Shown one piece after another: positions 1-6,634 of a DNA stretch of 10,146 nt. Made by a program: the position numbers and the translations under genes. The stretch is from Pseudomonadota bacterium (GTDB lineage: Bacteria > Pseudomonadota > Alphaproteobacteria > Thalassobaculales > Thalassobaculaceae), in the NCBI GenBank assembly GCA_027623845.1, contig JAQBUJ010000064.1:1-10146 (forward strand), read 5' to 3'. Under the pieces are notes generated by a model. That model was not told the origin of the DNA, searched no databases, and saw nothing but the letters and a program-made list of their open reading frames with translations. Each line of letters opens with the position of its first letter. Positions within the stretch are counted from its first letter, which is position 1.

Positions 1-927
1 CAGCCAGGAACAGCGTTCCGGCCCGTAATCATAGGCGCCGGGCACGCCGACCTTGTGGGCGAATTCCTGCTCCCAATGCACCCGCTCGGGGCAATCGGGA
101 ATGTTGAAGCGGTTGGGAATGCCAAGACCGGCATGGCGGCTTACCTGTTTCCAGGCCAGCTTGTTGGCGCGGATATACAACCCGCCCCAGCCTTGGGCAT
201 AGGCGATGAAGCCGGTGACCGTCATCGGGCCCTTGACCATGCGCGGTAGGGCCTCGCCGATCTCGGTATCCTCGAAATAGCGCGGTGTGGCGCCGCGGAT
301 TTCCTCATTGGCGTAATGCTGGAAGATTTCCTCCAGCTCCTCGGGCGTATAGCGTTTCTCGCCGCGGGCTTTGACCTCGGTGTATTTGGTGCCGGTTTCG
401 CGGGCGGCGTCGCGCTCGGTACGAAAACACCAGCTATCGCATTCGGCCACCCGGACGCCGTCCTGGTTGAAAAAATCCACATGATAGATCTGCTGAACCG
501 CCCGGCCGGAGAACCGGGTCTGATGCTCGATCAGATCTTTCAGATAGGACTCGGTGGAGATTTCGTCATTGCGATGCACCGGGTGATGCCAGGTCCAGTC
601 GGCGCCGGCCCACATCGCGTGGATTCCCGGCAACCCGCCGACATAGCCCGATGCGATCCGGCTGGTGGCGAACAGGAAGGAAGGCAGCGCGATCAGGCCG
701 CCAAAGCGGGTTTGGTTGGCGTAATCCGGCTCGCACCAGAGCGGATTGTCGTCACCGATGCCGTGGGCGTAATGGCGGATATTGTCGCGCGTCGCCTCAT
801 AGCACCAGGGTTCCGGATCCCGCGAGACCTTGACGTCGATGCGTTGGCGAAGATCGTCCAGATCGGCTTCGGTGATGCGGGGAAAGTCGCCGCCATTATC
901 AGTCGAGGATTCGGTTCCGGTGCTCAC
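1..927 (-). CDS. FAS1-like/MaoC-type acyl-CoA dehydratase, 3' end cut by window
   Basis: Partial gene: 309 codons are visible, open to the window edge with no stop. It starts at a GTG (927-925) preceded by AAGGAG with a 5-nt spacer. I recognise a double-hotdog protein. The N-terminal FAS1-like dehydratase domain covers about residues 17-170 and carries GIGDDNPLW at 56-64, the counterpart of the hydratase motif DxNPxH but with Trp64 where the His would be. A second hotdog region begins near residue 215. The family reversibly adds water to, or removes it from, enoyl-/3-hydroxyacyl-CoA thioesters in the cytoplasm. The GTG overlaps the stop of the upstream acyl-CoA synthetase (GTGA), so the two are co-translated. 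The missing tail is likely some tens of residues. The substrate is unknown, and a different hotdog activity cannot be excluded. Confidence 0.82.
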   Translation of the reverse strand, partial: MSTGTESSTDNGGDFPRITEADLDDLRQRIDVKVSRDPEPWCYEATRDNIRHYAHGIGDDNPLWCEPDYANQTRFGGLIALPSFLFATSRIASGYVGGLPGIHAMWAGADWTWHHPVHRNDEISTESYLKDLIEHQTRFSGRAVQQIYHVDFFNQDGVRVAECDSWCFRTERDAARETGTKYTEVKARGEKRYTPEELEEIFQHYANEEIRGATPRYFEDTEIGEALPRMVKGPMTVTGFIAYAQGWGGLYIRANKLAWKQVSRHAGLGIPNRFNIPDCPERVHWEQEFAHKVGVPGAYDYGPERCSWL

Positions 928-2486
928 GTTAACTCCTTGGATTGGCGTTCCGCGTCTCGGAGCGCTTTGCGGTTTACCTTGCCGGCGGGGGTCTTTGGCA
1001 ATTCATCGACGATGGCGATCAGGCGTGGATATTCATGTCGGCTCAACCGGTCGCGGGCGAAGGTCTGCAATTCGGTGGTGAAGGCATCGCTGGCGCGCCG
1101 GCCGGAGATGATGAAGGCCTTGACCACCTGCCCCCTATCCGCGTCGGGAACGCCGATGGCCGCTACCTCGTCCACATCGCTATGTTTCAACAGGACATCC
1201 TCGATTTCGACCGCGCTCATCGTCCACCCCGCCGAGATGATGACGTCATCGGCCCGGCCATGATGGAAATAATAACCGTCTTCGTCGATGCTGCCGAGAT
1301 CCTTGACCCGGAACCAGTTCTCACCCCGGCGCAGCATGATCTCGCCGATCGTGCCGGTCGGGCAGGGCTCACCCTTTGCGTCGAGGATGGCGACGCCGCA
1401 GCCGGGCAATGGTTTGCCAAGGGAGCCGAGCTTGACCGGCAGATCCGTTGCGCCGGGATAGTTGGCGATGATTACGCCGACCTCGGTCGAGCCATAGATG
1501 CTGCACACATCATGGCCGAAAGTCTCGCGCGCCCAATGGGCGGTCTCGGTATCCAGTGGTTCGCCGGTGAACGAGAGCTTTTCGAGTTTGAAGGTGCGGG
1601 TTTTCTCGTCGCCATGGTTTCGCATCATCCGGTAATGGGTCGCCGCCGCCGAGATATTGGTGATCTCGAATTCCTCGATCGCCGCCAGCAGACGCTCGGC
1701 GTCGAATTTCCCGGCATAGCTGGCGATTTCCACCCCCAGCGCCAAGGGCGCCAAGGTGCCATGCCACAACCCGTGTCCCCAGGCCGGCGAGGATGGACAC
1801 ATATATCGGTCACCGGGCCGCACCCCGGTCGCATAGAGCGCGGCGATGATTACCGTGACCACGGCGCGGTGGCGGTGCTTCACCGCCTCGGGAAGCTCCC
1901 GCGAGGTGCCCGAGGTGTATTGATACATCGCCATGTCCGACGAGGCGGTGTCGGGGCTAAAGCTGCTTGCCTCGGTCTCGACCTCAGCCAGGAACGCCGC
2001 GTCGGCGATCACCGTCTCAATACCGCCGGTGCCGGCGAGGTCCAGCTTCTCCGGCGCCAGCAACAACAGCTTGGGCGTGCAATCATCAAGGCGTGAGGCC
2101 AGCCCGTCCGGGCCAAAGGCGGTGAACAGCGGCACCGCGACGCCGCCGGCCTTCATGGTGCCGAACAGCGCCGCGTAGAAGGCCAGTGACGGCTCCAGCA
2201 TGATCGCCACCCGCTCGCCCTTGGCGACGCCGCGGCGGGTCAGCCAGTTGGCGACGCGGCTCGACCAGTCGGAAAGCTCAGCGAATGTATAGGTGTCGCT
2301 GCCCCCGTCGCCGCTACCGTCGCCATGGGCGATCCGCACCGCGACCCGGTCACGATCATGTCGGTCCAGGCATTCATGGGCGATATTGAGATGCTCGCGG
2401 TCGCCATTGAACAGGTCCCACAGCGCTTCTTTCGAGAAGTGCTTCTGGGCGTCGGCGTAACTGGCATAATCAGTGAGCTTGGCCAT
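924..2486 (-). CDS. AMP-forming acyl-CoA synthetase (ANL superfamily)
   Basis: 520 aa, full length for the family. The enzyme joins a carboxylic acid to CoA through an acyl-adenylate, using ATP. Visible motifs: a phosphate-binding loop YTSGTSRELPEAVKH (190-204), the adenylate motif YGSTEVG (331-337), Asp396 in VKDLG (usually TGD), the hinge region GRADD (410-414) followed by EIE (427-429), and PKTPAGK (497-503) with the presumed catalytic Lys503. The P-loop is non-canonical: the usual TTGxPKG is replaced by TSRELPEA, with one extra residue and no lysine. It resembles medium-chain acyl-CoA or benzoate-CoA ligase-like enzymes, but the acid cannot be named. It starts 6 nt after the CoA-transferase stop with no strong ribosome site, so translational coupling is likely. 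Its stop overlaps the next start. Confidence 0.92.
   Translation of the reverse strand: MAKLTDYASYADAQKHFSKEALWDLFNGDREHLNIAHECLDRHDRDRVAVRIAHGDGSGDGGSDTYTFAELSDWSSRVANWLTRRGVAKGERVAIMLEPSLAFYAALFGTMKAGGVAVPLFTAFGPDGLASRLDDCTPKLLLLAPEKLDLAGTGGIETVIADAAFLAEVETEASSFSPDTASSDMAMYQYTSGTSRELPEAVKHRHRAVVTVIIAALYATGVRPGDRYMCPSSPAWGHGLWHGTLAPLALGVEIASYAGKFDAERLLAAIEEFEITNISAAATHYRMMRNHGDEKTRTFKLEKLSFTGEPLDTETAHWARETFGHDVCSIYGSTEVGVIIANYPGATDLPVKLGSLGKPLPGCGVAILDAKGEPCPTGTIGEIMLRRGENWFRVKDLGSIDEDGYYFHHGRADDVIISAGWTMSAVEIEDVLLKHSDVDEVAAIGVPDADRGQVVKAFIISGRRASDAFTTELQTFARDRLSRHEYPRLIAIVDELPKTPAGKVNRKALRDAERQSKELT
933..938 (-). promoter_or_regulatory. Shine-Dalgarno deciding a GTG start
   Basis: AAGGAG on the minus strand lies 5 nt before the GTG at 927-925, inside the last codons of the acyl-CoA synthetase gene. 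It supports the GTG as the true start of the dehydratase; there is no ATG nearby in frame. Confidence 0.75.
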
Positions 2487-2492
2487 GGGTTG

Positions 2493-3728
2493 TTATCCGG
2501 CCTTGGCCGGGGCGCCCGCGACGCTGGCGATTTCGGTTTGCGACAGACCAGCGCCGGCGAGGATTTCCGCCGTGTTCGCCCCAAGCGCTGGGGCCATGTT
2601 GCGCAAGGTCCCCGGGGTTTCGGAGAACGCCACCGGAATAGCCGTCGTATGCAGCGTTCCTTCGTGCGGGTCCTCGATGGTCGGAAAAAAACCGGTTTCG
2701 ACAAGATAGGGATCATCCATCATGTCTTCGAGTTCGGCGACGGGCCCATTGGGCAGATCGGCCTCGTCAAGGCGCCGAAAAGCCTCCTTGGTTGATAACA
2801 GCGCCAGCGCGTCGGCCAAATGGGATTGCAAGGTCGCGATGTTCTCGGCGCGTTGGGCGAGATAGGTAAACTGAGGGTCATCGATCAGGTCGGCGCGATC
2901 GACGGCGCGCAAAAGCCGGTGCCATTGGTCGTCGGTATGGGCCAGGACGCAGACCATACCGTCTTGGGTCTTATAGGGGATTCGGTACGGCGACAGCGCC
3001 CGGGGGTAACCCAGGCCGGCCTTGTCGCCCTGGGTGCCGCGCCACAGATGCGTCGTCAGATTGAACGACAGCATGGTCTCCAGCATCGGTACGTGCACCT
3101 CCTGGCCCTGGCCGGTGCGCTCCCGATGGAACAGCGCCATGCCGATCGCCGAGGCCAATGCGTGGCCGCAGAATTTATCGGAGATCGGCATCGGTACGAA
3201 CCGCGCCTCACCATTGGTCCGCTCGATCAGTCCAACCATGCCGCTTTCGCCCTGGATCACATCGTCATAAGCGGGCCGGCCGTCCTTCGTGCCACCTTTG
3301 CGATAGCCGGTCGCCGAGGCGTAGATCAGCTTCGGATTGACCGCCTTTAGGCTGTCATAGTCGATCCCAAGCCGTTCGGCGGCGGCGGTGCGCATATTGT
3401 GCACGAAGACATCCGCCGTCTCGACCAGCCGCTTCAGCGCGGCGCTGGGTTCCGGTCGCTTCAGGTCAAGCACCACGCTTTTCTTGTTGCGGTTGGCGGT
3501 CTGGAAGAACGGGCCGAGCATGCCGGTCTTACTGGGCCCGATCAGCCGCATCGGATCGCCAGCCGGTGTCTCGACCTTGATCACCTCGGCGCCCATGTCG
3601 CCAAGCAACTGGGTGGCGACCGGGCCTAACACGTTGATCGTCAGGTCAATGACCCGGACGCCGGTTAGCGGGCCTTGGTTGTCGAGGCCTTGGTTGTCGA
3701 GGATTGGGTCCACTACCAACTTCTCCAT
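2493..3728 (-). CDS. Class III CoA-transferase (CaiB/BaiF/Frc family)
   Basis: 411 aa, normal length for the family. It moves CoA between acyl-CoA thioesters and free acids, or acts as a racemase-like relative. Family signatures seen: GVRVIDLT near residue 23; LLGDMGAEVIKVE (41-53); NRNKKSVVLDLK (79-90); VFVHNMR near 107; AYDDVIQGESG (153-163); PISDKFCG (181-188), where Asp184 is the likely catalytic aspartate; and RERTGQGQEV further on. The N-terminus has an in-frame duplication (DNQG LDNQG, residues 11-19) from a 15-bp tandem repeat. The ATG at 3728 has only a weak ribosome site. A GTG at 3713 (residue 6), with GGAG 9 nt upstream, is an alternative start. It is first of three tightly linked genes. 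The substrates are not evident; a formyl-CoA, carnitine or mesaconyl type cannot be told apart by eye. Confidence 0.93.
   Translation of the reverse strand: MEKLVVDPILDNQGLDNQGPLTGVRVIDLTINVLGPVATQLLGDMGAEVIKVETPAGDPMRLIGPSKTGMLGPFFQTANRNKKSVVLDLKRPEPSAALKRLVETADVFVHNMRTAAAERLGIDYDSLKAVNPKLIYASATGYRKGGTKDGRPAYDDVIQGESGMVGLIERTNGEARFVPMPISDKFCGHALASAIGMALFHRERTGQGQEVHVPMLETMLSFNLTTHLWRGTQGDKAGLGYPRALSPYRIPYKTQDGMVCVLAHTDDQWHRLLRAVDRADLIDDPQFTYLAQRAENIATLQSHLADALALLSTKEAFRRLDEADLPNGPVAELEDMMDDPYLVETGFFPTIEDPHEGTLHTTAIPVAFSETPGTLRNMAPALGANTAEILAGAGLSQTEIASVAGAPAKAG
3671..3702. repeat. 15-bp tandem duplication in CoA-transferase 5' end
   Basis: GGCCTTGGTTGTCGA occurs twice head to tail (3671-3685, 3686-3700) plus two further matching bases. 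The period of 15 keeps the reading frame and duplicates five residues (LDNQG-like) before the conserved start of the protein fold, in a segment that tolerates length change. Confidence 0.95.
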
Positions 3729-3763
3729 CCACCGACGCCACCGCCATCCCAGTAAACCGTCGC

Positions 3764-3779
3764 CCTGGCGTACGGCAGG
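3764..3779. promoter_or_regulatory. Putative operator half-repeat, left copy
   Basis: CCTGGCGTACGGCAGG is near-palindromic: CCTG/CAGG ends, a CGTACG core and one mismatched base pair between them. It looks like a dimeric regulator (for example TetR-like) operator, but it also forms the heart of the long palindrome's arm, so its role is uncertain. Confidence 0.4.
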
Positions 3780-3882
3780 GCCGAAGCCTGAAGAAATTCG
3801 GCGTGAGGAATGGCGGAATACCCGGACCGGTCGCCCGTTAATGTTCGGCTATCCTTCATATGGAATATACTCAGGCGTCGGT

Positions 3883-3898
3883 CCTGCCGTACGCCAGG
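3883..3898. promoter_or_regulatory. Putative operator half-repeat, right copy
   Basis: CCTGCCGTACGCCAGG is the exact reverse complement of the copy at 3764-3779. Centre-to-centre distance is 119 bp. The same caveat applies: it may simply be the better conserved part of an inverted-repeat element. Confidence 0.4.
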
Positions 3899-3958
3899 AC
3901 GACGGATCCGGGCGTCTCGAAGGGTTCTGTCAGCGATCATCGCGCGCGCCAAAGCCGG

Positions 3959-4447
3959 CTACTCTGCCGCTTCCCGGCAGAGCGTATCATCCAGGCATTT
4001 CACCATGCGCAGCGGCGTGTAGGTAATGACGCAGTCGCCCTTCTGGTTGATGATCCGGTTGCGGGTGCGGACCAGACCACGGCCCGGCTGACGGGTCAGG
4101 CGCGCCTCGATCACCTCGCACTCCACATGGACGGTGTCGCCGGCCAGGGTCGGGCCGTGCACGTCGAACTCCATGTTCAGAAAGGCCATACCGGTATGCT
4201 GCATCGTCGACTGCACCAGCAGCCCCTCGGCGAAGCAATAGGCCAGGGCGCCGGGGGCGACCCGACCCTTGATAGCGCTTTTGGTCTTCAGATATTCGAG
4301 GTCGGTGAACAGGTTCTCGACCATCCCGGTGGCATTGATGAAATTCGTGATGTCGGCCTCGGTAACGGTGCGACCGACGGTCTTGAACTGACGGCCGATC
4401 GGCAGTTCCTCGTAGTGAATTCCAAGCCCGACGATTTCCATGCCCAT
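3959..4447 (-). CDS. MaoC-like hotdog protein lacking the usual hydratase dyad
   Basis: 162 aa single-hotdog protein. MaoC-like features are an ELPIGRQF opening, RTVTEADITNFINATG (26-41), GRVAPGALA (61-69) and a late TRNRIINQKGD segment. Where (R)-specific enoyl-CoA hydratases have GDxNPxH, this protein reads GMVENLF (41-47). The catalytic Asp and His are therefore absent, although the following TD is kept. It may act on another acyl-CoA, work as a partner subunit, or use other residues. The start is ambiguous: ATG at 4447 has an in-frame TAG four codons upstream and GGAG only 3 nt away, while the second ATG (4441) has GGAG at 9 nt and may be the real start. It is upstream of the CoA-transferase on the same strand, but the 230-bp gap with a palindrome may separate the transcripts. 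Confidence 0.85.
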   Translation of the reverse strand: MGMEIVGLGIHYEELPIGRQFKTVGRTVTEADITNFINATGMVENLFTDLEYLKTKSAIKGRVAPGALAYCFAEGLLVQSTMQHTGMAFLNMEFDVHGPTLAGDTVHVECEVIEARLTRQPGRGLVRTRNRIINQKGDCVITYTPLRMVKCLDDTLCREAAE

Positions 4448-4578
4448 GCGCTCCAGCTAGCAGATCCAGGATTGCGGTCATTTATGCACGATCGGCGGCG
4501 AGATCGCATCGGGGCCGGGGCCGGGGTGTCGTTAAATCGTATCGGTGATGATCGGGAGGATTGCCGGGTTGTTGATCA
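4448..4578. other. 131-bp intergenic region with GGGGCC repeats
   Basis: It lies between the glycosyltransferase stop and the MaoC-like start, both on the minus strand. It holds GGGGCCGGGGCCGGGG at 4511-4526. I see no T-tailed terminator hairpin and no convincing promoter. Confidence 0.5.
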
Positions 4579-6621
4579 CTATCGCTGTGAGAGCATCCCG
4601 GGTTCGAGCCAGCCGCCGCCTTGGGCCGCCTCCACCGCGCGCTCAAGGAACACCGCCAGCCCGTCGACGGCGCTTTGGCGCTCAAAGATGGCGGGCATAG
4701 CCTCTGGTACTCGTCGGCGGATTTCGCTACGCGCCGGGGTGTCGTTGGCCAGTTCCAGAGCCATGCAGATGAAGCTCTCCCGGTCCGAGGCGGCGCAGTC
4801 ACCGAGACCGATCATGGTGAGCAGGTCCAAGGTCACCCGAGAGCGCATATGCTTGCCGGCCCAGGCGAGGATCGGGGTTCCCGTCGACAGCGCTTCATAG
4901 GTTGAGTTACCGCCGGCAAACCCGAAAGTTTCGACCAACAGATCCGACTGGCGCACGAAATTCAGATATTCCAGCCCGTTCATCCGGCGTTGAAAATGCA
5001 CCCGGTCGATCACGTCCGGCCCCGCCTTAGCCAGACGTGCCCGCACGCGTTCGGTCTCCGGGCGCTGAGCCGACTCGATCAGCATCAACCGGCCCTTGGG
5101 GTCGCGGCGCAGGATCTCCAGGAACACGTCGTCATAGTTGGGATGCAGCTTGAACAGGGTCTGCGGACAGGTATAGAGCGTCGCCTCCTCAGGCAGTCCA
5201 AGGTCGGCCCGCTCTAAGGTCCCGGCGACCGCCGGGGGGCGTTTGTAATAGAACGGGAATTCGTCGAGCAGGATGGCGCGTTCCGAATAATGCTCCGGCC
5301 AATCCGCCGGCTCGGCGCCCTTGGTGGTCAGGAAATAATCGATATTCGGCACACCCGTGGTGTCGGGATGGCCGACGCAAACCGCCTGCACCGGCGCCAG
5401 GCGGGCGAAGGACAGATAGTAGGTGAACGGATCCATGCCGATATCGAGGTAGAGCAAAATATCGGCTTCGATGCTGGCGAGTTGTTGGCGGGCCTGGGCC
5501 AGATCATGGGAGAGGATGACTTGACCATCGGCCTTGCGCATTTGCGCGACCCAGGCTGCATCGCCGCTCTTGGCATGCGCGGCGGCCACCACCTCGAAAC
5601 GCTCGCGCGGTAGCTTGGCCAGCACCTCGCCGAACAGTTTTCCGATGGTGTGCGATCCCAGGAACACTGAGACGACGGCGACGCGAATGCGCCTGCCGGG
5701 CCTTGGGCGGCGGCGGCAATGCGGCGCCGTCCAGGCGAGTCCGGGGGTGGCCCTGAGGGTGAAATCGGCGATCCGGCGCGCGAGATACCGATTGGTTTGG
5801 TCATGATAGGTAAAGCAGAAATTGGTGACGCCGACCTCGCGTTCCGGCGCGTCGATGGAAAGCCGTTCGGTCTCGGCCAGATCGAGGAAGGCCTCAAGGC
5901 GGGCCCGGCCATCTTGAATTTCCTGCAGGTCGCGGGGGACCCGGTCCTGGGCATGGGCGGCGCGGAACCGCGCGGCTGGCGTTGGGGCGATGGTTGACCA
6001 GCGGTGCAATTGCTGGCGCGCGGGATCGCCATTGCCGTTCATCGCATGGGTATTGGCGAAGGCGCGATAGCTGTCCTCGGCCTCGGGCGCGAGGCAGATC
6101 TGGCGTTGCCGCCAGGGCAGGGCCGCCTCAAATTGTCCGGCTGCTTCCAGCGCGTTGGCCAGCCGGTCATGCAGAGTGGCGAGGCCGGGCGCTTGGGGGA
6201 TCAGAGCCTTGAAATCCGCCACCGCTTCGTGGATTGCGCCGCGATGCAGGCGCGCCGTCGCCAGATTGATCCACCCGTCCAGATAGCCTGGCGCCAGGAT
6301 CAACGAACGCCGGGCCGCGCTTTCGGCGGCTGGATCAACCAGTGCGATCAGCAGCGTCGAAAGATTGCCATGGAACACAGCCTCGCCGGGGGCGAGGATC
6401 AAGGCGCTGCGGATCAACCGCGCGCCGCCGGCCGGATCGCCGCTTTGATGCTTCAGAACACCGAACAACTGGCGGACATGGGCGTCACCCGGATCGGCGT
6501 CGAGAATGCGCGCATAGAGTGGCGCGGCGGCATCCAGCGCGCCTGCCTGATGCAGGGCCAACGCTTGGTTGGTCCTGTCCTCGTCGGTCATCTCGTCGTC
6601 GGTCATCTCGTCGCGGGTCAC
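4579..6621 (-). CDS. TPR-containing O-GlcNAc-transferase-like glycosyltransferase (SPINDLY/GT41 type)
   Basis: 680 aa from the GTG at 6621. The N-terminal half (about residues 15-215) has TPR-like helical repeats; the C-terminal half (about 310-660) is an OGT/SPINDLY-like glycosyltransferase fold. Motifs, numbered from the GTG: FLGSHTIGKLF around 320-330 (counterpart of the OGT active-site His region, His324), VCVGHPDTTG near 414-423, FKLHP with Lys491 (like the UDP-contacting Lys of OGT's QLYKIDP), and GGNST (570-574) where OGT has GHTTG. The acceptor is probably a protein and the donor a nucleotide sugar, but both are unknown. Start choice: GTG with AGGGGG 5 nt upstream, 13 nt after the pgi stop. 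The longest frame (ATG 6687) would overlap pgi by 53 bp, and ATG 6606 or 6591 are alternatives. A 15-bp tandem repeat duplicates MTDDE at the N-terminus. Confidence 0.88.
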   Translation of the reverse strand: MTRDEMTDDEMTDEDRTNQALALHQAGALDAAAPLYARILDADPGDAHVRQLFGVLKHQSGDPAGGARLIRSALILAPGEAVFHGNLSTLLIALVDPAAESAARRSLILAPGYLDGWINLATARLHRGAIHEAVADFKALIPQAPGLATLHDRLANALEAAGQFEAALPWRQRQICLAPEAEDSYRAFANTHAMNGNGDPARQQLHRWSTIAPTPAARFRAAHAQDRVPRDLQEIQDGRARLEAFLDLAETERLSIDAPEREVGVTNFCFTYHDQTNRYLARRIADFTLRATPGLAWTAPHCRRRPRPGRRIRVAVVSVFLGSHTIGKLFGEVLAKLPRERFEVVAAAHAKSGDAAWVAQMRKADGQVILSHDLAQARQQLASIEADILLYLDIGMDPFTYYLSFARLAPVQAVCVGHPDTTGVPNIDYFLTTKGAEPADWPEHYSERAILLDEFPFYYKRPPAVAGTLERADLGLPEEATLYTCPQTLFKLHPNYDDVFLEILRRDPKGRLMLIESAQRPETERVRARLAKAGPDVIDRVHFQRRMNGLEYLNFVRQSDLLVETFGFAGGNSTYEALSTGTPILAWAGKHMRSRVTLDLLTMIGLGDCAASDRESFICMALELANDTPARSEIRRRVPEAMPAIFERQSAVDGLAVFLERAVEAAQGGGWLEPGMLSQR
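6581..6613. repeat. 15-bp tandem duplication at glycosyltransferase 5' end
   Basis: TCGTCGGTCATCTCG is present twice exactly (6581-6595, 6596-6610), plus TCG. Read on the minus strand it encodes MTDDE-MTDED, so each copy supplies an in-frame ATG. This creates two candidate internal starts, 6606 and 6591. Confidence 0.95.
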
Positions 6622-6626
6622 CCGGG

Positions 6627-6632
6627 CCCCCT
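6627..6632 (-). promoter_or_regulatory. Shine-Dalgarno supporting GTG start of glycosyltransferase
   Basis: AGGGGG on the minus strand sits 5 nt before GTG 6621-6619 and immediately after the pgi stop TGA (6637-6635). No comparable site precedes the ATGs at 6687, 6606 or 6591. Confidence 0.6.
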
Positions 6633-6634
6633 GA

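Larger units (their letters stand above)
3757..3905. repeat. 149-bp imperfect palindrome (hairpin element or duplicated operator)
   Basis: Left arm 3757-3791 pairs with right arm 3871-3905, with 32 of 35 bases complementary (mismatches opposite 3763, 3780 and 3785). Pairing continues inward without gaps at lower quality: about 49 of 64 positions match in all (3757-3820 against 3842-3905), leaving a central loop of about 21 nt. Neither end has a T-run, so it is not a typical intrinsic terminator. The size and shape recall a MITE or a long-hairpin intergenic repeat. I could not identify clear target-site duplications at its ends. Confidence 0.85.
3729..3958. other. 230-bp intergenic region between MaoC-like and CoA-transferase genes
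   Basis: It is non-coding as far as I can see: the short frames in it are arginine-rich shadows. Its main content is the long inverted repeat annotated separately. It must carry any promoter for the three-gene CoA-transferase operon. TATATT (minus strand, 3869-3864) could serve as a -10 element, but I see no convincing -35 partner. Confidence 0.6.

Noticed and set aside
316..1263. Long plus-strand open frame (315 codons) antisense to the dehydratase and synthetase genes
   Set aside because: It overlaps two genes with clear family motifs on the other strand, has no recognisable domain, and is expected as a shadow frame in GC-rich coding DNA.
942..2096. Plus-strand open frame of 384 codons inside the acyl-CoA synthetase gene
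   Set aside because: The opposite strand encodes all ANL motifs across the same span; the antisense product shows no family features.
3757..3905. Reading the palindrome as an intrinsic terminator
   Set aside because: It is far longer than normal terminator stems and no T-run follows on either strand.
3746..3909. ATCC on both sides of the palindrome as a target-site duplication
   Set aside because: The left copy is several bases away from the arm while the right one touches it, and a 4-bp match is too short to count.
3860..4900. Plus-strand open frame of 346 codons across the MaoC-like gene and the glycosyltransferase 3' end
   Set aside because: It runs through two minus-strand genes and an intergenic gap, with no domain and no ribosome site.
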